Shown: in pieces, positions 28,910 through 40,369 of the stretch
Position numbering within the stretch: the first letter of the stretch is position 1
Layout of the letters: every line of letters starts with the position of its first letter
From: Streptomyces glaucescens
GTDB lineage: Bacteria; Actinomycetota; Actinomycetes; Streptomycetales; Streptomycetaceae
NCBI RefSeq assembly: GCF_000761215.1
Contig: NZ_CP009438.1
Coordinates: forward strand, 2,623,501-2,687,500
DNA: 64,000 nucleotides
Reading direction: 5' to 3'
Made by a program: the position numbers and the translations under genes
The notes under the pieces: model-generated
Databases searched by the model: none
Told to the model about the DNA's origin: nothing
What the model saw: only the letters and a program-made list of their open reading frames with translations

Positions 28910-30210
28910 TCCGCCGCCTCCTCCCCGGCCCGCTCGGCCGGCGGCACCGGCTCGACCAGCACCGTGACGATCTTGTTCCGGCGGCCGGCGGCGGCCTCCG
29001 CGGTCAGCCGCAGCTCACGGCCGTCGGGCAGCGGCACCACGGCGGACGCCCCGGCGATCGGGACCCGGCCGAGCGCCTTGGCGAGCAGGCCGCCGACGGT
29101 CTCCACGTCCTCGTCGTCGTACTCGTCGAGGCCGTACAGCTCCCCGAGGTCGGTGATGTCGAGGCGGGCGGTGACCCGGTGGCGTCCCTCGCCCAGTTCC
29201 TCCACCGGGGGCAGCTCCCGGTCGTACTCGTCGGTGATCTCGCCGACGATCTCCTCCAGGATGTCCTCGATGGTGACGATCCCGGCCGTGCCGCCGTACT
29301 CGTCGATGACGACGGCGACGTGGTTGCGTTCCTTCTGCATCTCCCGCAGGAGGTCGCCCGCGTTCTTGGTGTCCGGGACGAAGACCGCGGGCCGCATCGC
29401 CGTGGACACCAGGTCGCTCTCCGCCTCCCGGCTGATGTGCGTCTTGCGGGCCAGGTCCTTGAGGTAGACGATCCCGACGATGTCGTCCTCGCTCTCGCCG
29501 GTCACCGGGATCCGGGAGAACCCGGAGCGCAGGGCGAGGGTGAGGGCCTGGCGGATGGTCTTGAAGCGCTCGATGACGACCAGGTCGGTGCGCGGCACCA
29601 TGACCTCGCGCACCAGGGTGTCGCCGAGTTCGAAGACCGAGTGCACCATCCGGCGCTCCTCGTCCTCGATGAGCGACTCCCGCTCCGCGTAGTCGACCAG
29701 TGCCCGCAGCTCCGCCTCGGAGGCGAACGGGCCGTGCCGGAAGCCCTTGCCGGGGGTGAGCGCGTTGCCGATGAGGATCAGCAGCGACGGGATGGGGCCC
29801 ATCACCCGGGCGAGCGGCAGCAGCACGTACGCCGCCGCGGTCGCCGTGTGCACGGGGTGCTGGCGGCCGATGGTGCGCGGGGAGACCCCGACGGCGACGT
29901 ACGACAGCAGGACCATCACCGCGATGGCGATGACGAGGGCCTGGGTGACGCTGTCGAACTCGCGCAGGCACCCGTAGGTGATCAGCGCGGCCGCGGCCAT
30001 CTCGCAGGCGACGCGGACCAGGAGCGCCACGTTCAGGTAGCGGGTGGGGTCGGCGGCGACCTGGGCGAGCTTGTCGCTGCCGCGCCGTCCGGACCGTACG
30101 GCCTCCTCGGCGCGGAAGCTGGAGACGCGGGCCAGGCCCGCCTCCGCGCAGGCGGCGAGCCAGGCCACGATCACCAGGGCGATCGCACCCGAGACGAGGG
30201 GGAGGCTCAT
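28906..30210 (-). CDS. CNNM/CorC-family membrane protein with CBS domains
   Basis: This 434-residue protein has an N-terminal CNNM transmembrane domain (about 1-180), a tandem CBS pair (starting [17 protein letters not shown] and [16 protein letters not shown]) and a C-terminal CorC-type domain. The family is implicated in Mg/Co efflux; older annotation calls it haemolysin. ATG 30210 overlaps the ybeY stop (ATGA), so the ybeY-CNNM pair is translationally coupled. Confidence 0.92.
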   Translation of the reverse strand: MSLPLVSGAIALVIVAWLAACAEAGLARVSSFRAEEAVRSGRRGSDKLAQVAADPTRYLNVALLVRVACEMAAAALITYGCLREFDSVTQALVIAIAVMVLLSYVAVGVSPRTIGRQHPVHTATAAAYVLLPLARVMGPIPSLLILIGNALTPGKGFRHGPFASEAELRALVDYAERESLIEDEERRMVHSVFELGDTLVREVMVPRTDLVVIERFKTIRQALTLALRSGFSRIPVTGESEDDIVGIVYLKDLARKTHISREAESDLVSTAMRPAVFVPDTKNAGDLLREMQKERNHVAVVIDEYGGTAGIVTIEDILEEIVGEITDEYDRELPPVEELGEGRHRVTARLDITDLGELYGLDEYDDEDVETVGGLLAKALGRVPIAGASAVVPLPDGRELRLTAEAAAGRRNKIVTVLVEPVPPAERAGEEAAE

Positions 30211-30704
30211 GACACGGTGGGGGCCGGGGACGGGCCGGTCAGGCCCTTCTCCGCGCGCCAGCCGTCCACGATGGCAGCCTGGAGGCCGAACATCTCGGCC
30301 TTCTCGTCGGGTTCCTCGTGGTCGTAACCGAGCAGGTGCAGCACCCCGTGGACGGTGAGCAGCTGGAGCTCCTCGTCCATGGAGTGCCGCGTGGGCGCCT
30401 CGGCGCCCTGCCGGGCGGCGACCTCGGGGCAGAGCACGATGTCGCCGAGGAGGCCCTGCGGGGGTTCCTCGTCGTCCTTCGACGGCGGACGCAGCTCGTC
30501 CATCGGGAAGGACATGACGTCCGTGGGCCCCGGCAGGTCCATCCACTGGATGTGCAGCTGCTCCATGGCGTCGGCGTCCACGACGATCACCGAGAGTTCG
30601 GAGAGCGGGTGGATGCGCATCCTCGCGAGCGCGTAGCGGGCGATGTCGAGGATCGCCTGCTCGTCGACCTCGGTTCCGGACTCGTTGTTGACGTCGATCG
30701 ACAT
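30207..30704 (-). CDS. ybeY: Endoribonuclease YbeY (16S rRNA maturation)
   Basis: This 165-residue metal-dependent RNase acts in 3'-end processing of 16S rRNA and 70S quality control. The zinc motif [11 protein letters not shown] is intact, as is the N-terminal start. It sits 12 bases after phoH and overlaps the next gene, in the conserved phoH-ybeY-CNNM order. Confidence 0.95.
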   Translation of the reverse strand: MSIDVNNESGTEVDEQAILDIARYALARMRIHPLSELSVIVVDADAMEQLHIQWMDLPGPTDVMSFPMDELRPPSKDDEEPPQGLLGDIVLCPEVAARQGAEAPTRHSMDEELQLLTVHGVLHLLGYDHEEPDEKAEMFGLQAAIVDGWRAEKGLTGPSPAPTVS

Positions 30705-30716
30705 GGTCGTGCTGGT

Positions 30717-31796
30717 CTACTTCCCCTTGGAGCCCTTGGCGGCGGAGGACTTGCCACGGTTCTTGTGCCCGCCGTTCTCCGTGCCGTGCTTGCTGTCGTA
30801 CTGCTCGTACGCGTCGACGATACGGCCCACCAGCTTGTGCCGGACGACGTCGTGCGAGGACAGGCGGGAGAAGTGGACGTCCTCGACGCCCTCCAGGATG
30901 TCCTGGACCTGACGGAGACCGGACTTGGTGCCGTCGGGCAGGTCGACCTGGGTCACGTCACCCGTGATCACGATCTTCGAGTCGAAGCCGAGGCGGGTGA
31001 GGAACATCTTCATCTGTTCGGGGCTCGTGTTCTGGGCCTCGTCCAGGATGATGAAGGCGTCGTTGAGGGTACGGCCGCGCATGTACGCCAGCGGCGCGAC
31101 CTCGATCGTCCCGGCCGCCATCAGACGGGGGATCGAGTCGGGGTCGAGCATGTCGTGCAGCGCGTCGTACAGCGGGCGGAGATAGGGGTCGATCTTCTCG
31201 TAGAGCGTGCCCGGCAGGAAGCCCAGGCGCTCGCCGGCCTCCACCGCGGGGCGGGTCAGGATGATGCGGTTGACCTGCTTGGACTGCAGGGCCTGCACCG
31301 CCTTCGCCATCGCCAGGTACGTCTTGCCGGTACCGGCCGGGCCGATGCCGAAGACGATCGTGTGCTGGTCGATCGCGTCGACGTACCGCTTCTGGTTGAG
31401 GGTCTTGGGCCGGATCGTGCGGCCGCGCGAGGACAGGATGTTCTGCGTCAGCACCTGGGCCGGGGTCTCCAGGCCGTCGCTCTCCCCGTTGTCGCTCGCC
31501 TTGAGCATGGCGATCGAGCGTTCCACTGCGTCCTCCGTCATCGGCTGCCCGGTGCGGAGCACCAGCATCATCTCGTCGAACACGCGCTGGATCAGGGCCA
31601 CCTCTCGGGCGTCGCCCACCGCGCTGATCTCATTGCCCCGGACGTGGATGTCGGCCGCCGGGAAGGCCTTCTCGATCACGCGCAGGAGGGAGTCGCCGGA
31701 TCCCAGCACGGTCACCATGGGGTGCTGGGCGGGGACGGTGAACTGTGCTCTCGCCTGCCCCTGCGCGGGGGTGTGAGCTGTGGGTGTCTGAGTCAT
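30717..31796 (-). CDS. PhoH-family ATPase
   Basis: This 359-residue P-loop ATPase has Walker A GPAGTGKT and Walker [10 protein letters not shown], with an N-terminal region typical of PhoH-like proteins ([28 protein letters not shown]). Homologues are RNA-associated and functionally tied to YbeY. The C-terminal tail is Lys/Ser/Gly-rich. ATG 31796 heads the operon phoH-ybeY-CNNM-yjbR. Confidence 0.93.
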   Translation of the reverse strand: MTQTPTAHTPAQGQARAQFTVPAQHPMVTVLGSGDSLLRVIEKAFPAADIHVRGNEISAVGDAREVALIQRVFDEMMLVLRTGQPMTEDAVERSIAMLKASDNGESDGLETPAQVLTQNILSSRGRTIRPKTLNQKRYVDAIDQHTIVFGIGPAGTGKTYLAMAKAVQALQSKQVNRIILTRPAVEAGERLGFLPGTLYEKIDPYLRPLYDALHDMLDPDSIPRLMAAGTIEVAPLAYMRGRTLNDAFIILDEAQNTSPEQMKMFLTRLGFDSKIVITGDVTQVDLPDGTKSGLRQVQDILEGVEDVHFSRLSSHDVVRHKLVGRIVDAYEQYDSKHGTENGGHKNRGKSSAAKGSKGK

Positions 31797-31976
31797 GGGC
31801 CGGCGCTTAAGGCCTGCGGTTCCTCCTCATCACGGCCGCGTAGCTGAGGGCGGCCTCGCGATTCCAAGGGTACGACGCCGTACTGACCAAGCCGTAGGGC
31901 TTTTCGAACGGTCCTCTGGGGCAATCGCCGGACGGCACGCTTTTATGCCGCCCGGCGCCCGAAGGTGACGGGGCTC

Positions 31977-33119
31977 TCACGCCGGCCGGCGGAACCCGAT
32001 GGTCGGCACCGCCCGGCGCAGCGGCCACGGGCGGGCGCACTGCTCGGGGAGCAGGCCGGCGAGGAAGGCGTACCGCTCCAGGGCGGCGGGGTCCTGGCCG
32101 TCGAGGGAGCGGACCTTGCGCCACCAGGTGGCGATCTCGGACCAGCCGGGCGCGGAGAGGGAGCCGCCGAACTCCTGCACGGACAGGGCGGCGGTGAGGC
32201 CGGCGAAGGCGAGGCGGTCGGCGAGCCGCCAGCCGGCGAGGGTGCCGGCGACGAAGCCGGCCACGAAGACGTCCCCGGCGCCGGTCGGGTCCAGCGCCTC
32301 GACCTCGATGGCGGGCACCTCGGCGGTCTCCCCGGTGCGCCGGTCCACCGCGTACGCGCCCTCCGCGCCGAGGGTGACGACGGCGAGCGGCACGAACGCG
32401 GTCAGCGCGTGCGCGGCGGCGCGCGGGCAGGTCGTGCCGGTGTAGCGCATCGCCTCCTCCGCGTTGGGCAGGAACGCCTCGCAGTGCGCGAGGTCCGGCA
32501 GCCCCGCCAGGTCCCAGGCGCCGGTGTCGTCCCAGCCGACGTCGGCGAAGATCCGGGTGCCGTGCGCGGCGGCCTGGGCGACCCAGGGCGCCCTGGTGCC
32601 GGGCACCAGCGACGCGACGGCGGCCCGCGCGCGCGGCGGGCAGTCGGGGGCGGGTTCCTCCGGGGGCGGCTCGTGGCCGTGGGACACCATCGTGCGTTCG
32701 CCCTCGTAGGCCATGGAGACGGTGACCGGGGAGTGCCAGCCGGGGACCCGGCGGGAGGCGGTGAGGTCGATGCCCTCGCCCTGCTCCAGGGCGTCCCAGC
32801 AGTAGTCGCCGTAGTGGTCGTCGCCGAAGGCGGCGGCCAGGGAGGTCCGCAGGCCGAGCCGGGCCAGCGCCGTCGCCATGTTGGCCACCCCGCCCGGGCT
32901 GGAGCCCATGCCGCGCGCCCAGGACTCGGTGCCGCGGACCGGCGCGGAGTCGAGTCCGGTGAAGATGATGTCGAGGAAGACGGTGCCGGTGAGGTAGACG
33001 TCCCAGGGCGGGTCGCCGGCGGCGCGCAGCGCGGCGAGCGGGTCGATCTGGGCGGCGCGGCCCTTCCCGTGGGCGAGGGCCGTCACGGCGGAGGCGGCGG
33101 AGGCGGCGGACGCGTTCAC
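31977..33119 (-). CDS. PfkB-family carbohydrate kinase
   Basis: This 380-residue ribokinase-fold sugar or nucleoside kinase has the anion-hole/catalytic motif DPTGAGDVFVAGFVAG and an N-terminal pattern GGVANMATALARLGLRT. The first roughly 20 residues are an Ala/Ser-rich extension encoded by GGC-type repeats near 33085-33115. The GTG at 33119 follows AGGGAG. Substrate cannot be told from sequence. Convergent or divergent neighbours offer no pathway clue. Confidence 0.88.
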   Translation of the reverse strand: MNASAASAASAVTALAHGKGRAAQIDPLAALRAAGDPPWDVYLTGTVFLDIIFTGLDSAPVRGTESWARGMGSSPGGVANMATALARLGLRTSLAAAFGDDHYGDYCWDALEQGEGIDLTASRRVPGWHSPVTVSMAYEGERTMVSHGHEPPPEEPAPDCPPRARAAVASLVPGTRAPWVAQAAAHGTRIFADVGWDDTGAWDLAGLPDLAHCEAFLPNAEEAMRYTGTTCPRAAAHALTAFVPLAVVTLGAEGAYAVDRRTGETAEVPAIEVEALDPTGAGDVFVAGFVAGTLAGWRLADRLAFAGLTAALSVQEFGGSLSAPGWSEIATWWRKVRSLDGQDPAALERYAFLAGLLPEQCARPWPLRRAVPTIGFRRPA

Positions 33120-33437
33120 GGTGCACTCCCTGAACGTGGTGCGGGTCAGGCCAGTGTGCACCACGGCACTGACGGCGCGTCCCGCGTTCACCCGCGGACT
33201 ACTCGACCAAGTCAAGTACCTCCCGCCTCCGCCGCCCCACCGCCACCACCACCGGCGGAGCGCCGTCTTGTACCCGGCTTCCGGTATCCCAAACCAGGCA
33301 GTGACCCGGATCACACCCCCCGCGCTTCGTCGTGTCTCCGGGTGCTTGATACAAATTGCCCGCGCGCTCGTTCCTGTCCGTCGACGGCCTGCGCTTCTCC
33401 CCCCTTCTCAGCTTCTTCCGCATGCCCGGGAACGCCC
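33120..33437. other. Intergenic region between divergent PfkB and MFS genes
   Basis: No gene is seen. The 318 bases hold a CCACCGCCACCACCACCGG tract (about 33237-33255) and a less GC-rich stretch around 33340-33360 (TTGATACAAATTG) likely to hold the promoter of the MFS gene. No strong palindrome was noticed. Confidence 0.5.
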
Positions 33438-34706
33438 GTGTCCTCCCCCCGCACCCCCCTGCCCTGGCCCCTCGTCGCCCTCTTCGCGACCGGGTACCTC
33501 GCGCCCTACCTGCTGCCGACCACCGTCGGCCGGCTCGACGCCGGCCTGCCGCTGACCGCCACTCAGGCGGGCGCCACCGGCAGCGCCCTGCTGCTCGGCT
33601 CGGCGTCGGCGGGCTTCCTGCTCGCCGCCCGCGTGGAGCGGTTCGGTGCCCGGACGCTCGCCCGCGCCGGGCTCGCCTTCGCCGTCCTCGGCTACGGCGG
33701 CGCCGCCCTGACCACCACCGTCCCCGCCGTCGTCGCGGGCGCGGTGCTCGGCGGCTTCGGGTCGGGCACGGTCACCGCGGTCGCCGCGTCCGGCATCGCC
33801 GCCGGGAGGAACCCGCACCGTGCCTCCACCGCCGGACTGCTGTGCGTCTCCGCCCTCGCGGGAGCGCTGTACCTGACGGTCCCGCACCTCGGCCCCGGGC
33901 ACGGACTGCCGCTCGCCGCGATCGCGCTGACCGCCCTGGCCATGTGGCCGGTGACCGGCCGGCTGCCCGCGCGGTCACCGGCCGTCCCCGCCGCCCGGGC
34001 GGAACGGGCCCGGCTCCCCCACCCGCGCTGCGGCCTGCTGCTCGCCGCCGCCATGCCCTTCTGGTCGCTCGCCCAGAACGCCCTGTGGGGCGTCAGCGGC
34101 CGGATCGGGCTGACCCAGGCCGGGCTGACCGAGGCGGCCGTCGGCGTCGTCTTCGCCGCCGCCCTCGGCGCGGGACTGCTCGGTGTGCTGGGCGCCGGGG
34201 CGCTCGGGGCGCGCCTCGGACGGGCCGTGCCGATCGGCGGCGGGACCGTGCTGATCGCCGGGTGCATCGCGCTCAGTGCCTCGGCGACCACCCTGCCCGC
34301 CTTCGCGACGGGCGAGATCGCCTGGAACGCCCTCTACCCGGTGGTGCTGTCGTACGTCATCGGCCTGGCCGCCTCCCTCGACCCGCGCGGGCGCTGGGCG
34401 GTGCTCGTCGGCTCGGCGTCCTCGCTGGGCACCGCGGCGGGCCCGCTGACCGGCAGCCTGCTGTCGGAGCGGGCGGGCTTCTTCGGCATGGGCCTGGTCC
34501 TGGCCGCCGGGCTGCTCGCGATCGCCGTGCCGATGACCGCGGTGGCCGTGCGCACGGGCCGGCGGCGCACCGCGGCGGCGGACGTCCCGGTCGCGGACAT
34601 CCCGGTCGTGGAGATCCCCGTGGACACCCCCGCCGTCCCCGCGGAACGCGCCGCCTACGGCACCGCGGGCCCCCGGCAGGCGGCGGCCGCCCCGGGGTCC
34701 CGCTGA
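33438..34706 (+). CDS. MFS transporter
   Basis: This 422-residue membrane protein has about 12 hydrophobic segments (starting WPLVALFATGYLAPYLLPTTVG) and no extra domain. It ends in a roughly 50-residue Pro/Val/Ala-rich tail with repeated VxxIPV units (DVPVADIPVVEIPVDTPAV). GTG 33438 gives the most natural N-terminus; the ribosome site is weak. Substrate unknown. It converges with the deaminase gene, leaving a 10-base gap. Confidence 0.85.
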   Translation: MSSPRTPLPWPLVALFATGYLAPYLLPTTVGRLDAGLPLTATQAGATGSALLLGSASAGFLLAARVERFGARTLARAGLAFAVLGYGGAALTTTVPAVVAGAVLGGFGSGTVTAVAASGIAAGRNPHRASTAGLLCVSALAGALYLTVPHLGPGHGLPLAAIALTALAMWPVTGRLPARSPAVPAARAERARLPHPRCGLLLAAAMPFWSLAQNALWGVSGRIGLTQAGLTEAAVGVVFAAALGAGLLGVLGAGALGARLGRAVPIGGGTVLIAGCIALSASATTLPAFATGEIAWNALYPVVLSYVIGLAASLDPRGRWAVLVGSASSLGTAAGPLTGSLLSERAGFFGMGLVLAAGLLAIAVPMTAVAVRTGRRRTAAADVPVADIPVVEIPVDTPAVPAERAAYGTAGPRQAAAAPGSR

Positions 34707-34716
34707 ACACCGCCCC

Positions 34717-35709
34717 CTACCGGAACTCGTACGCCTCCACCTCGGCCAGGCAGCGCGCCCGCCACTCCTCGTCGTCCTCCAGGAAGGAGGCGAGGAAGGA
34801 GTTGCGGGCCAGCTCCCGCAGCCGCTCGTCGGTCAGGCCGAGCTCACGGCGTACGGCGTCGAAGTTGTCGTCCGCGTAGCCGCCGAAGTAGGCCGGGTCG
34901 TCGGAGTTGACGGTGCACAGCAGCCCGGCGTCGAGCATCGCGGGCAGCGGGTGGCCGGCCAGGGTGTCCACCGCGCGCAGCCGGACGTTGGACAGCGGGC
35001 ACAGGGTGAGCGGGATCCGCTCCCGCACCAGCCGCGCGACCAGCGCCGGGTCCTCCATGCAGCGCAGGCCGTGGTCGACCCGCTCGACGCCGAGCACGTC
35101 GAGTGCCTCGGTGATGTACTCCGGCGGGCCCTCCTCGCCCGCGTGCGCGACGCGGCGCAGCCCCAGCGCGGCGGCGGCCTCGTAGACCTCGCGGAACTTC
35201 GCCGGCGGGTGCCCGACCTCGGCGGAGTCCAGGCCGATGCCGGTGATCCGGTCCAGGTGCGGCTCGGCCAGCTCCAGGGTGGCGAGGGCCGACTCGGCGG
35301 ACTCGTCGCGCAGGAAGCACATGATGAGCCGGGTGGAGACGCCGTGGTCGGCCCGGCCGCGGGCGAGCGCCCGCCACAGCCCCTCCACGACGGTGTCCAT
35401 GGCCACGCCCCGGGCGAGGTGGGCCTGCGGGTCGAAGAAGATCTCGGCGTGCCGCACGCCCTGCGCGGCGGCCCGCGCGAGGTAGGCGTCGGCCAGGTCC
35501 TCGAAGTCCCGCTCGGTGCGCAGGACGGCCATCAGCGCGTAGTACAGGTCGAGGAAGGACTGGAGGTCCTCGAACCGGTACGCCTCACGCAGCTCGTCGG
35601 TGGTGGCGTACGGCAGCGTCACCCCGTTGCGGGCGGCCAGCTCGAACGCCAGCTCCGGCTCCAGGGTGCCTTCGATGTGCAGGTGCAGTTCAGCTTTGGG
35701 GAGGGGCAT
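34717..35709 (-). CDS. Adenosine deaminase-family protein, probably adenine deaminase
   Basis: This 330-residue zinc hydrolase of the ADA superfamily has metal ligands in AELHLHIEGTL, His in VAHAGEEGPPEYI, catalytic region RVDHGLRCMED, CPLSNVRL and NSDDPAYFGGY. The blocks EGTLEPELAFELAARNG, FLDLYYALMAVLRTERDF, GLDSAEVGHPP and NSDDPAYFGGY match adenine deaminases of the Pseudomonas PA0148/yeast Aah1 type better than adenosine deaminases. Purine salvage is the likely role: adenine to hypoxanthine. The prediction is from remembered family blocks; substrate is untested. Confidence 0.88.
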   Translation of the reverse strand: MPLPKAELHLHIEGTLEPELAFELAARNGVTLPYATTDELREAYRFEDLQSFLDLYYALMAVLRTERDFEDLADAYLARAAAQGVRHAEIFFDPQAHLARGVAMDTVVEGLWRALARGRADHGVSTRLIMCFLRDESAESALATLELAEPHLDRITGIGLDSAEVGHPPAKFREVYEAAAALGLRRVAHAGEEGPPEYITEALDVLGVERVDHGLRCMEDPALVARLVRERIPLTLCPLSNVRLRAVDTLAGHPLPAMLDAGLLCTVNSDDPAYFGGYADDNFDAVRRELGLTDERLRELARNSFLASFLEDDEEWRARCLAEVEAYEFR

Positions 35710-35729
35710 CAGGGCATCGTACGCCCTGG

Positions 35730-36635
35730 TCACCTGCGTTTCGGGAGTGGAACGCGCAGCAGGTCGTACGCCACCGTCAGCTCGCCCTCGAACCCGGCGG
35801 CCCGCGCCTGGCGCTCGAACTCCGCCGGGTCGGAGTAGCGCTGGCTGAAGTGCGTCAGGACGAGGTGGCGCACATCGCTCGCCTTCGCCACCCGTGCCGC
35901 CTGCCCCGCCGTCAGATGGCCGTGCTCGACCGCCAGGTGCTCGTCCTCGTCGAGGAACGTCGACTCGATGACGAGCATGTCGCAGCCGTCCGCCAGCGCG
36001 TACACCCCGTCGCACAGCCGGGTGTCCATCACGAACGCGAACCGCTGCCCGCGCCGCGCCTCGCTGACCTCGTCCAGGGTGACGCCGCCGAGCACCCCGT
36101 CCCGCTGGATGCGGCCCACGTCCGGGCCCTCGATGCCGTGCGCGGCCAGCCGCTCGGGCAGCATCCGCCGTCCGTCGGGCTCCACGAGCCGGTAGCCGTA
36201 CGACTCGACGGGGTGGGACAGCCGGTACGCCTCCAGCGTGTAGGAGCGGGTGCGGGCGAGGACGCCGTCGGCGTCCACCGGCGCCTCCGCCAGCCTCACC
36301 GTCTGCCGGTAGGCGGTGGCGTACCGCAGCCGCTCGAAGAAACGCTGCCCGGACCGCGGGTAGTGCGCGGTGACCGGGTGCGGCACCTGGTCCAGGTTGA
36401 TCCGCTGGATCACGCCCGGCAGACCCAGCGAGTGGTCCCCGTGGAAGTGCGTGACACAGATCCGGTTCAGGTCGTGGGCGGCGACACCGGCACGCACCAT
36501 CTGGCGCTGGGTGCCCTCACCGGGGTCGAAGAGGATGCCCTCGCTGTCCCAGCGCAGCAGGTAGCCGTTGTGGTTGCGGTGCCGGGTCGGGACCTGGCTG
36601 GCGGTGCCGAGGACCACCAATTCACGGACGGACAC
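35730..36635 (-). CDS. rnz: Ribonuclease Z
   Basis: This 301-residue metallo-beta-lactamase-fold endonuclease removes tRNA 3' trailers. The metal-binding signature [12 protein letters not shown], the catalytic Asp in VMDTRLCDG, and [14 protein letters not shown] are present. GTG 36635 ([25 protein letters not shown]) is the usual start, behind GGAG. It follows the HIT gene by 13 bases on the same strand. Confidence 0.93.
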   Translation of the reverse strand: MSVRELVVLGTASQVPTRHRNHNGYLLRWDSEGILFDPGEGTQRQMVRAGVAAHDLNRICVTHFHGDHSLGLPGVIQRINLDQVPHPVTAHYPRSGQRFFERLRYATAYRQTVRLAEAPVDADGVLARTRSYTLEAYRLSHPVESYGYRLVEPDGRRMLPERLAAHGIEGPDVGRIQRDGVLGGVTLDEVSEARRGQRFAFVMDTRLCDGVYALADGCDMLVIESTFLDEDEHLAVEHGHLTAGQAARVAKASDVRHLVLTHFSQRYSDPAEFERQARAAGFEGELTVAYDLLRVPLPKRR

Positions 36636-36648
36636 GGTGCTGCTCCGC

Positions 36649-37002
36649 CTATCCGGGAGGCCATTCCAGACCGCGTCCGCCGAGCACGTGCGCGTGGGCG
36701 TGCCAGACGGTCTGGCCGGCGCCGCTGCCGGTGTTGAAGACGATGCGGTAGCTGTCGAGCTTCTCGTCGTCGGCGACCGCCCGGGTCTCCCGCAGCACGT
36801 CGGCGGCCACCTCCGGGGCGCCGGCGGCGAGTTCGGCGGCGTCGGCGTAGTGCGCCTTCGGGATGACCAGGACGTGCGTGGGCGCCTTGGGGTTGATGTC
36901 CCGGAAGGCGACGGTCGTGTCCGACTCGCGGACGATCGTCGCGGGGATCCGCCCCGCGACGATCTTGCAGAACAGGCAGTCGTCCTGCGGTTCCCCTGCC
37001 AT
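36649..37002 (-). CDS. HIT-family nucleotide hydrolase
   Basis: This 117-residue histidine-triad protein has [15 protein letters not shown] near the N-terminus and the triad motif [10 protein letters not shown] near the C-terminus. It likely hydrolyses AMP-lysine type or dinucleotide substrates. ATG 37002 has GGAGGG four bases upstream and is preferred to ATG 37044. Likely co-transcribed with rnz. Confidence 0.93.
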   Translation of the reverse strand: MAGEPQDDCLFCKIVAGRIPATIVRESDTTVAFRDINPKAPTHVLVIPKAHYADAAELAAGAPEVAADVLRETRAVADDEKLDSYRIVFNTGSGAGQTVWHAHAHVLGGRGLEWPPG

Positions 37003-37129
37003 GGTCCCTCCGGGGTTCGGGCCGTTGATCGTCTGGGTGGGCATCGTATCGTCGCCGGGCGCGGGGCGCTGGCGGCCGGTCGCACGGGATCCCCGCGCTC
37101 CCGTGGGCGGGTGCGGGCACCCGCTCCGG

Positions 37130-40100
37130 TCACGGCACGGCGGGCGGCACCTTCGCGGGAGTCGACTCCAGGGCCTCCAGGGCCAGGCGGATCGCCTCGT
37201 CGAGCTGGGCGTCGCGGCCCGCGGCGTGGTCCTGGGGGCGCTGCACGACCGCCACGTCCGGGTCCACGCCGTGGTTCTCCACGCCCCAGCCGTAACCCTC
37301 CAGCCAGAAGGCGTACTTGGGCTGGGTGACCAGCGTGCCGTCGACCAGCCGGTAGCGGCTGTCGATGCCGATGACGCCGCCCCAGGTGCGGGTGCCGACC
37401 ACCGGGCCGAGACCGAGCGCCTTGATCGCCGCGTTGACGATGTCGCCGTCGGAACCGGAGAACTCGTCGGCGACGGCCACGACCGGTCCGCGCGGCGCGT
37501 CCTCGGGATAGCTGTACGGCCGCATCCCGCGCGGCACGGCCCAGCCGACGATCCGCCGGGCCAGTTTCTCGACGACGAGCTGGGAGGTGTGCCCGCCCCC
37601 GTTCTCCCGGACGTCCACGATCAGCCCCTCACGGGTGACCTCCACCCGCAGGTCCCGGTGGATCTGCGCCCAGCCGGGCGCCTGCATGTCCGGCACGTGC
37701 AGGTAGCCGAGCCGCCCGCCGGACCGCTCGCGCACGTGGGCCCGCCGGTCGGCGACCCACGCGTGGTAGCGCAGCGGCTCCTCGTCGGCGACCGGCACGA
37801 CCACGGTGTGCCGCACCTCGCCCCCGCCGGCCGGCGACACGGTCAGCTCGACGGGCTTGCCCGCCGTGCCGACGAGCAGCGGGCCCGGCCCGGTCACCGG
37901 GTCCACCGGCCGTCCGCCGACGGCGACGATCGCGTCCCCGGCGCGCACCGCGACACCGGGCGCCGCGAGCGGGGAGCGGGCCTCCGGGTCGGAGGTCTCG
38001 GAGGGCAGCACCCGGTCGACCCGCCAGGTGCCGTCCGGGTGCCGGGAGAGGTCCGCGCCGAGCAGCCCCTGCCGGTCGCCGTGCCCGCGGCCGCCGCGCG
38101 GCACCACGTAGGCGTGCGAGGTGCCTAGCTCGCCCTGCACCTCCCAGAGGAGGTCGACGAGGTCGTCGTGGGTGGCGACCCGGTCGACGACGGGCCGGTA
38201 GCGGTCGAGGACCGCGTCCCAGTCGACTCCGTTCATGTCCGGCCGCCAGAAGTGGTCGCGCATGATCCGGCCGGTCTCGTCGAACATCTGCCGCCACTCG
38301 GCGGCCGGGTCGATCGTCTGCCGGACCCGGGTCAGGTCGACGGTGACGTTGGTGTCGCTGTCGTCGTCGCCGGACGCCCGCCGGTCGCTGGGGACGACCT
38401 TCAGCCGTCCGCCGGTCCACAGCAGCACCCGCTTGCCGTCGCCGCTGACCTCGAAGTGGTCGGCGTCGGCGGCCAGGTGCTCAAGCCGCTGCTGGGCGAG
38501 GTCGTAGCGCTCCAGCTCGGTGTGCGGGGCGGGGTCGTCGGGGGTGGCCCGGGAGACGCCGAGGACGCCCTGCACGGGGTGGCGCAGCCACAGCACCCCG
38601 TCCTTGGCGGCGCGCAGGCCGGAGTACCGGCCGGCCTCCACGGGGAACGGGACGATCCGGTCGGCGAGCCCGTCCAGGTCGATCCGGGTGGCCGGGGTGC
38701 CCTCGCTGTCCGGGGTCTCCTCCTTGTCCGGCGCCTCGAAGGGCCGCCCGTGCCGCTGCGGGCCGAACGGGGACGGCGTGGTCGCGGCGAGGGTGATCAG
38801 ATACGGCCGGTCGCCGGTGACGAACGCCAGGTCGAAGACGTGCTCGTCGTAGACCGGGTCGAAGGAGCGGGTGGACAGGAAGGCGAGGTGCCTGCCGTCG
38901 TGGGTGAAGGCGGGCGCGTAGTCCTGGAAGCGCAGCGGGGTCGCCTCGGCGACCGTCAGGTCGGTGGTGTGGGCCAGCCTGATCTGGCAGAGCGGGCTGG
39001 GGCCGGGGTGCGACCAGGCCAGCCACGCGGAGTCCGGGGAGAACGCCAGCCCGGAGACGTCGCCGTGCTCACTGCGGTCCACCTCGCGGACCTCGCCGGT
39101 CTCCCGCTCCACGAGCAGCACCCGCCCGTCGTGCGCGGCGACCGCGGCCCGGCTGCCGTCGGGGGCCATCGCGAGGCCCAGCACCCGGCCGAGCCGCCCG
39201 GCGGCGAGCCGGCGGGGGGTGGCGCCGGGCGCGAGCCCGGTGGCGGGCGCGAACTCCAGGGCGTCCTCGCCCTCCGCGTCCGTCACCCACACCACCCACT
39301 CCTCGCCCTCCACCCGGAAGGTGCGCGGCAGCCGGGCCCGGACGCCGGGTGTGGCGGCGAGGGCGCGGGCGGGGCCGGAGCGGTGGGTGACCCAGTGCAC
39401 GGTGCCGCGCACCGCGACCGCGCTGCCGCGCGCGGTGTGGTCGGGCGCGGCGGCCCCGAACCAGCGGGCCGCGTCGACCTGGAAGGGCTGGCGGTCGGTG
39501 CGCTGCCCGCCCAGCCGGATGCCGAGGCGGCGGGGCTCGGCGCCGTCGAGGTCGTCCAGCACCCACAGCTCACCGGCGCAGGAGTAGACGACGCGGGTGC
39601 CGTCACCGGCCGCGTGCCGGGCGTAGAAAGGGCCGAGGGGTGTGTGGCGGCGCAGGTCGGAGCCGTCGGCGAGGGAGGAGTAGAGCGCTCCGGTCCCCTC
39701 GTGGTCGGAGAGGAACGCGATCCGCTCCCCGGCCCACAGCGGGTACTCGATGTTCCCGTCCAGCTCCTCGTGGAGCCGTACGAACTCGCCGTCGCCGTCC
39801 CGGTCGATCCACAGCTTGCCCGCCGTACCGCCCCGGTACCGCTTCCACCAGGCGGCCTCGCGGCCCATCGGCGCCGACAGCAGCACCGTGTGCGGGCCCT
39901 GGGCGACACCGCCGACGGGGCCGTACGGCAGCCGGGTGGCCGGGCCGCCGTCCAGCGGGACCGTGTGCGCCCAGCTGCGGCGGGAGCCGGCCTGGCCGTG
40001 CGTGGTCAGCGCGAGGACCTGCCCGTCGTCGGTCCAGCCGCACACCTGGGTGCGCCGGCTGCCCCAGTGGGTGAGTCTCCTGGACGGGCCGCCGTCGACC

Positions 40101-40324
40101 GGCGCGACGTGCACCTCGGGTGCGCCGTCGCGGGTGGAGGTCCATGCGACGGTGGTGCCGTCGGCCGAGATGCGCGGCAGGGTCACCGGCACGTTGTCGG
40201 CGCTGACCCGCCAGGCCCGGCCGCCGTCGAGCGGGGCGAGCCACACGTCGTCCTCGGCGGTGAACGCCACCAACTCGCCGTGCGGATGCGGAAATCGGAG
40301 ATACCCCGGCGTGGACTGTGTCAC
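37130..40324 (-). CDS. Tricorn protease homologue
   Basis: This 1064-residue cytoplasmic serine protease processes peptides released by the proteasome. The N-terminal half (about 1-620) holds beta-propeller repeats (for example [26 protein letters not shown]), followed by a C1 helical bundle, a PDZ-like domain ([18 protein letters not shown]) and the catalytic domain: His in LGTSHAYV and Ser958 in FSGSDGD. It is a full-length tricorn core enzyme. No aminopeptidase partner is adjacent. Confidence 0.93.
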   Translation of the reverse strand: MTQSTPGYLRFPHPHGELVAFTAEDDVWLAPLDGGRAWRVSADNVPVTLPRISADGTTVAWTSTRDGAPEVHVAPVDGGPSRRLTHWGSRRTQVCGWTDDGQVLALTTHGQAGSRRSWAHTVPLDGGPATRLPYGPVGGVAQGPHTVLLSAPMGREAAWWKRYRGGTAGKLWIDRDGDGEFVRLHEELDGNIEYPLWAGERIAFLSDHEGTGALYSSLADGSDLRRHTPLGPFYARHAAGDGTRVVYSCAGELWVLDDLDGAEPRRLGIRLGGQRTDRQPFQVDAARWFGAAAPDHTARGSAVAVRGTVHWVTHRSGPARALAATPGVRARLPRTFRVEGEEWVVWVTDAEGEDALEFAPATGLAPGATPRRLAAGRLGRVLGLAMAPDGSRAAVAAHDGRVLLVERETGEVREVDRSEHGDVSGLAFSPDSAWLAWSHPGPSPLCQIRLAHTTDLTVAEATPLRFQDYAPAFTHDGRHLAFLSTRSFDPVYDEHVFDLAFVTGDRPYLITLAATTPSPFGPQRHGRPFEAPDKEETPDSEGTPATRIDLDGLADRIVPFPVEAGRYSGLRAAKDGVLWLRHPVQGVLGVSRATPDDPAPHTELERYDLAQQRLEHLAADADHFEVSGDGKRVLLWTGGRLKVVPSDRRASGDDDSDTNVTVDLTRVRQTIDPAAEWRQMFDETGRIMRDHFWRPDMNGVDWDAVLDRYRPVVDRVATHDDLVDLLWEVQGELGTSHAYVVPRGGRGHGDRQGLLGADLSRHPDGTWRVDRVLPSETSDPEARSPLAAPGVAVRAGDAIVAVGGRPVDPVTGPGPLLVGTAGKPVELTVSPAGGGEVRHTVVVPVADEEPLRYHAWVADRRAHVRERSGGRLGYLHVPDMQAPGWAQIHRDLRVEVTREGLIVDVRENGGGHTSQLVVEKLARRIVGWAVPRGMRPYSYPEDAPRGPVVAVADEFSGSDGDIVNAAIKALGLGPVVGTRTWGGVIGIDSRYRLVDGTLVTQPKYAFWLEGYGWGVENHGVDPDVAVVQRPQDHAAGRDAQLDEAIRLALEALESTPAKVPPAVP

Positions 40325-40369
40325 GTGATCACCCTATGCAGGGGCAGGCCCGGTGAACAGCGGTTCCGT

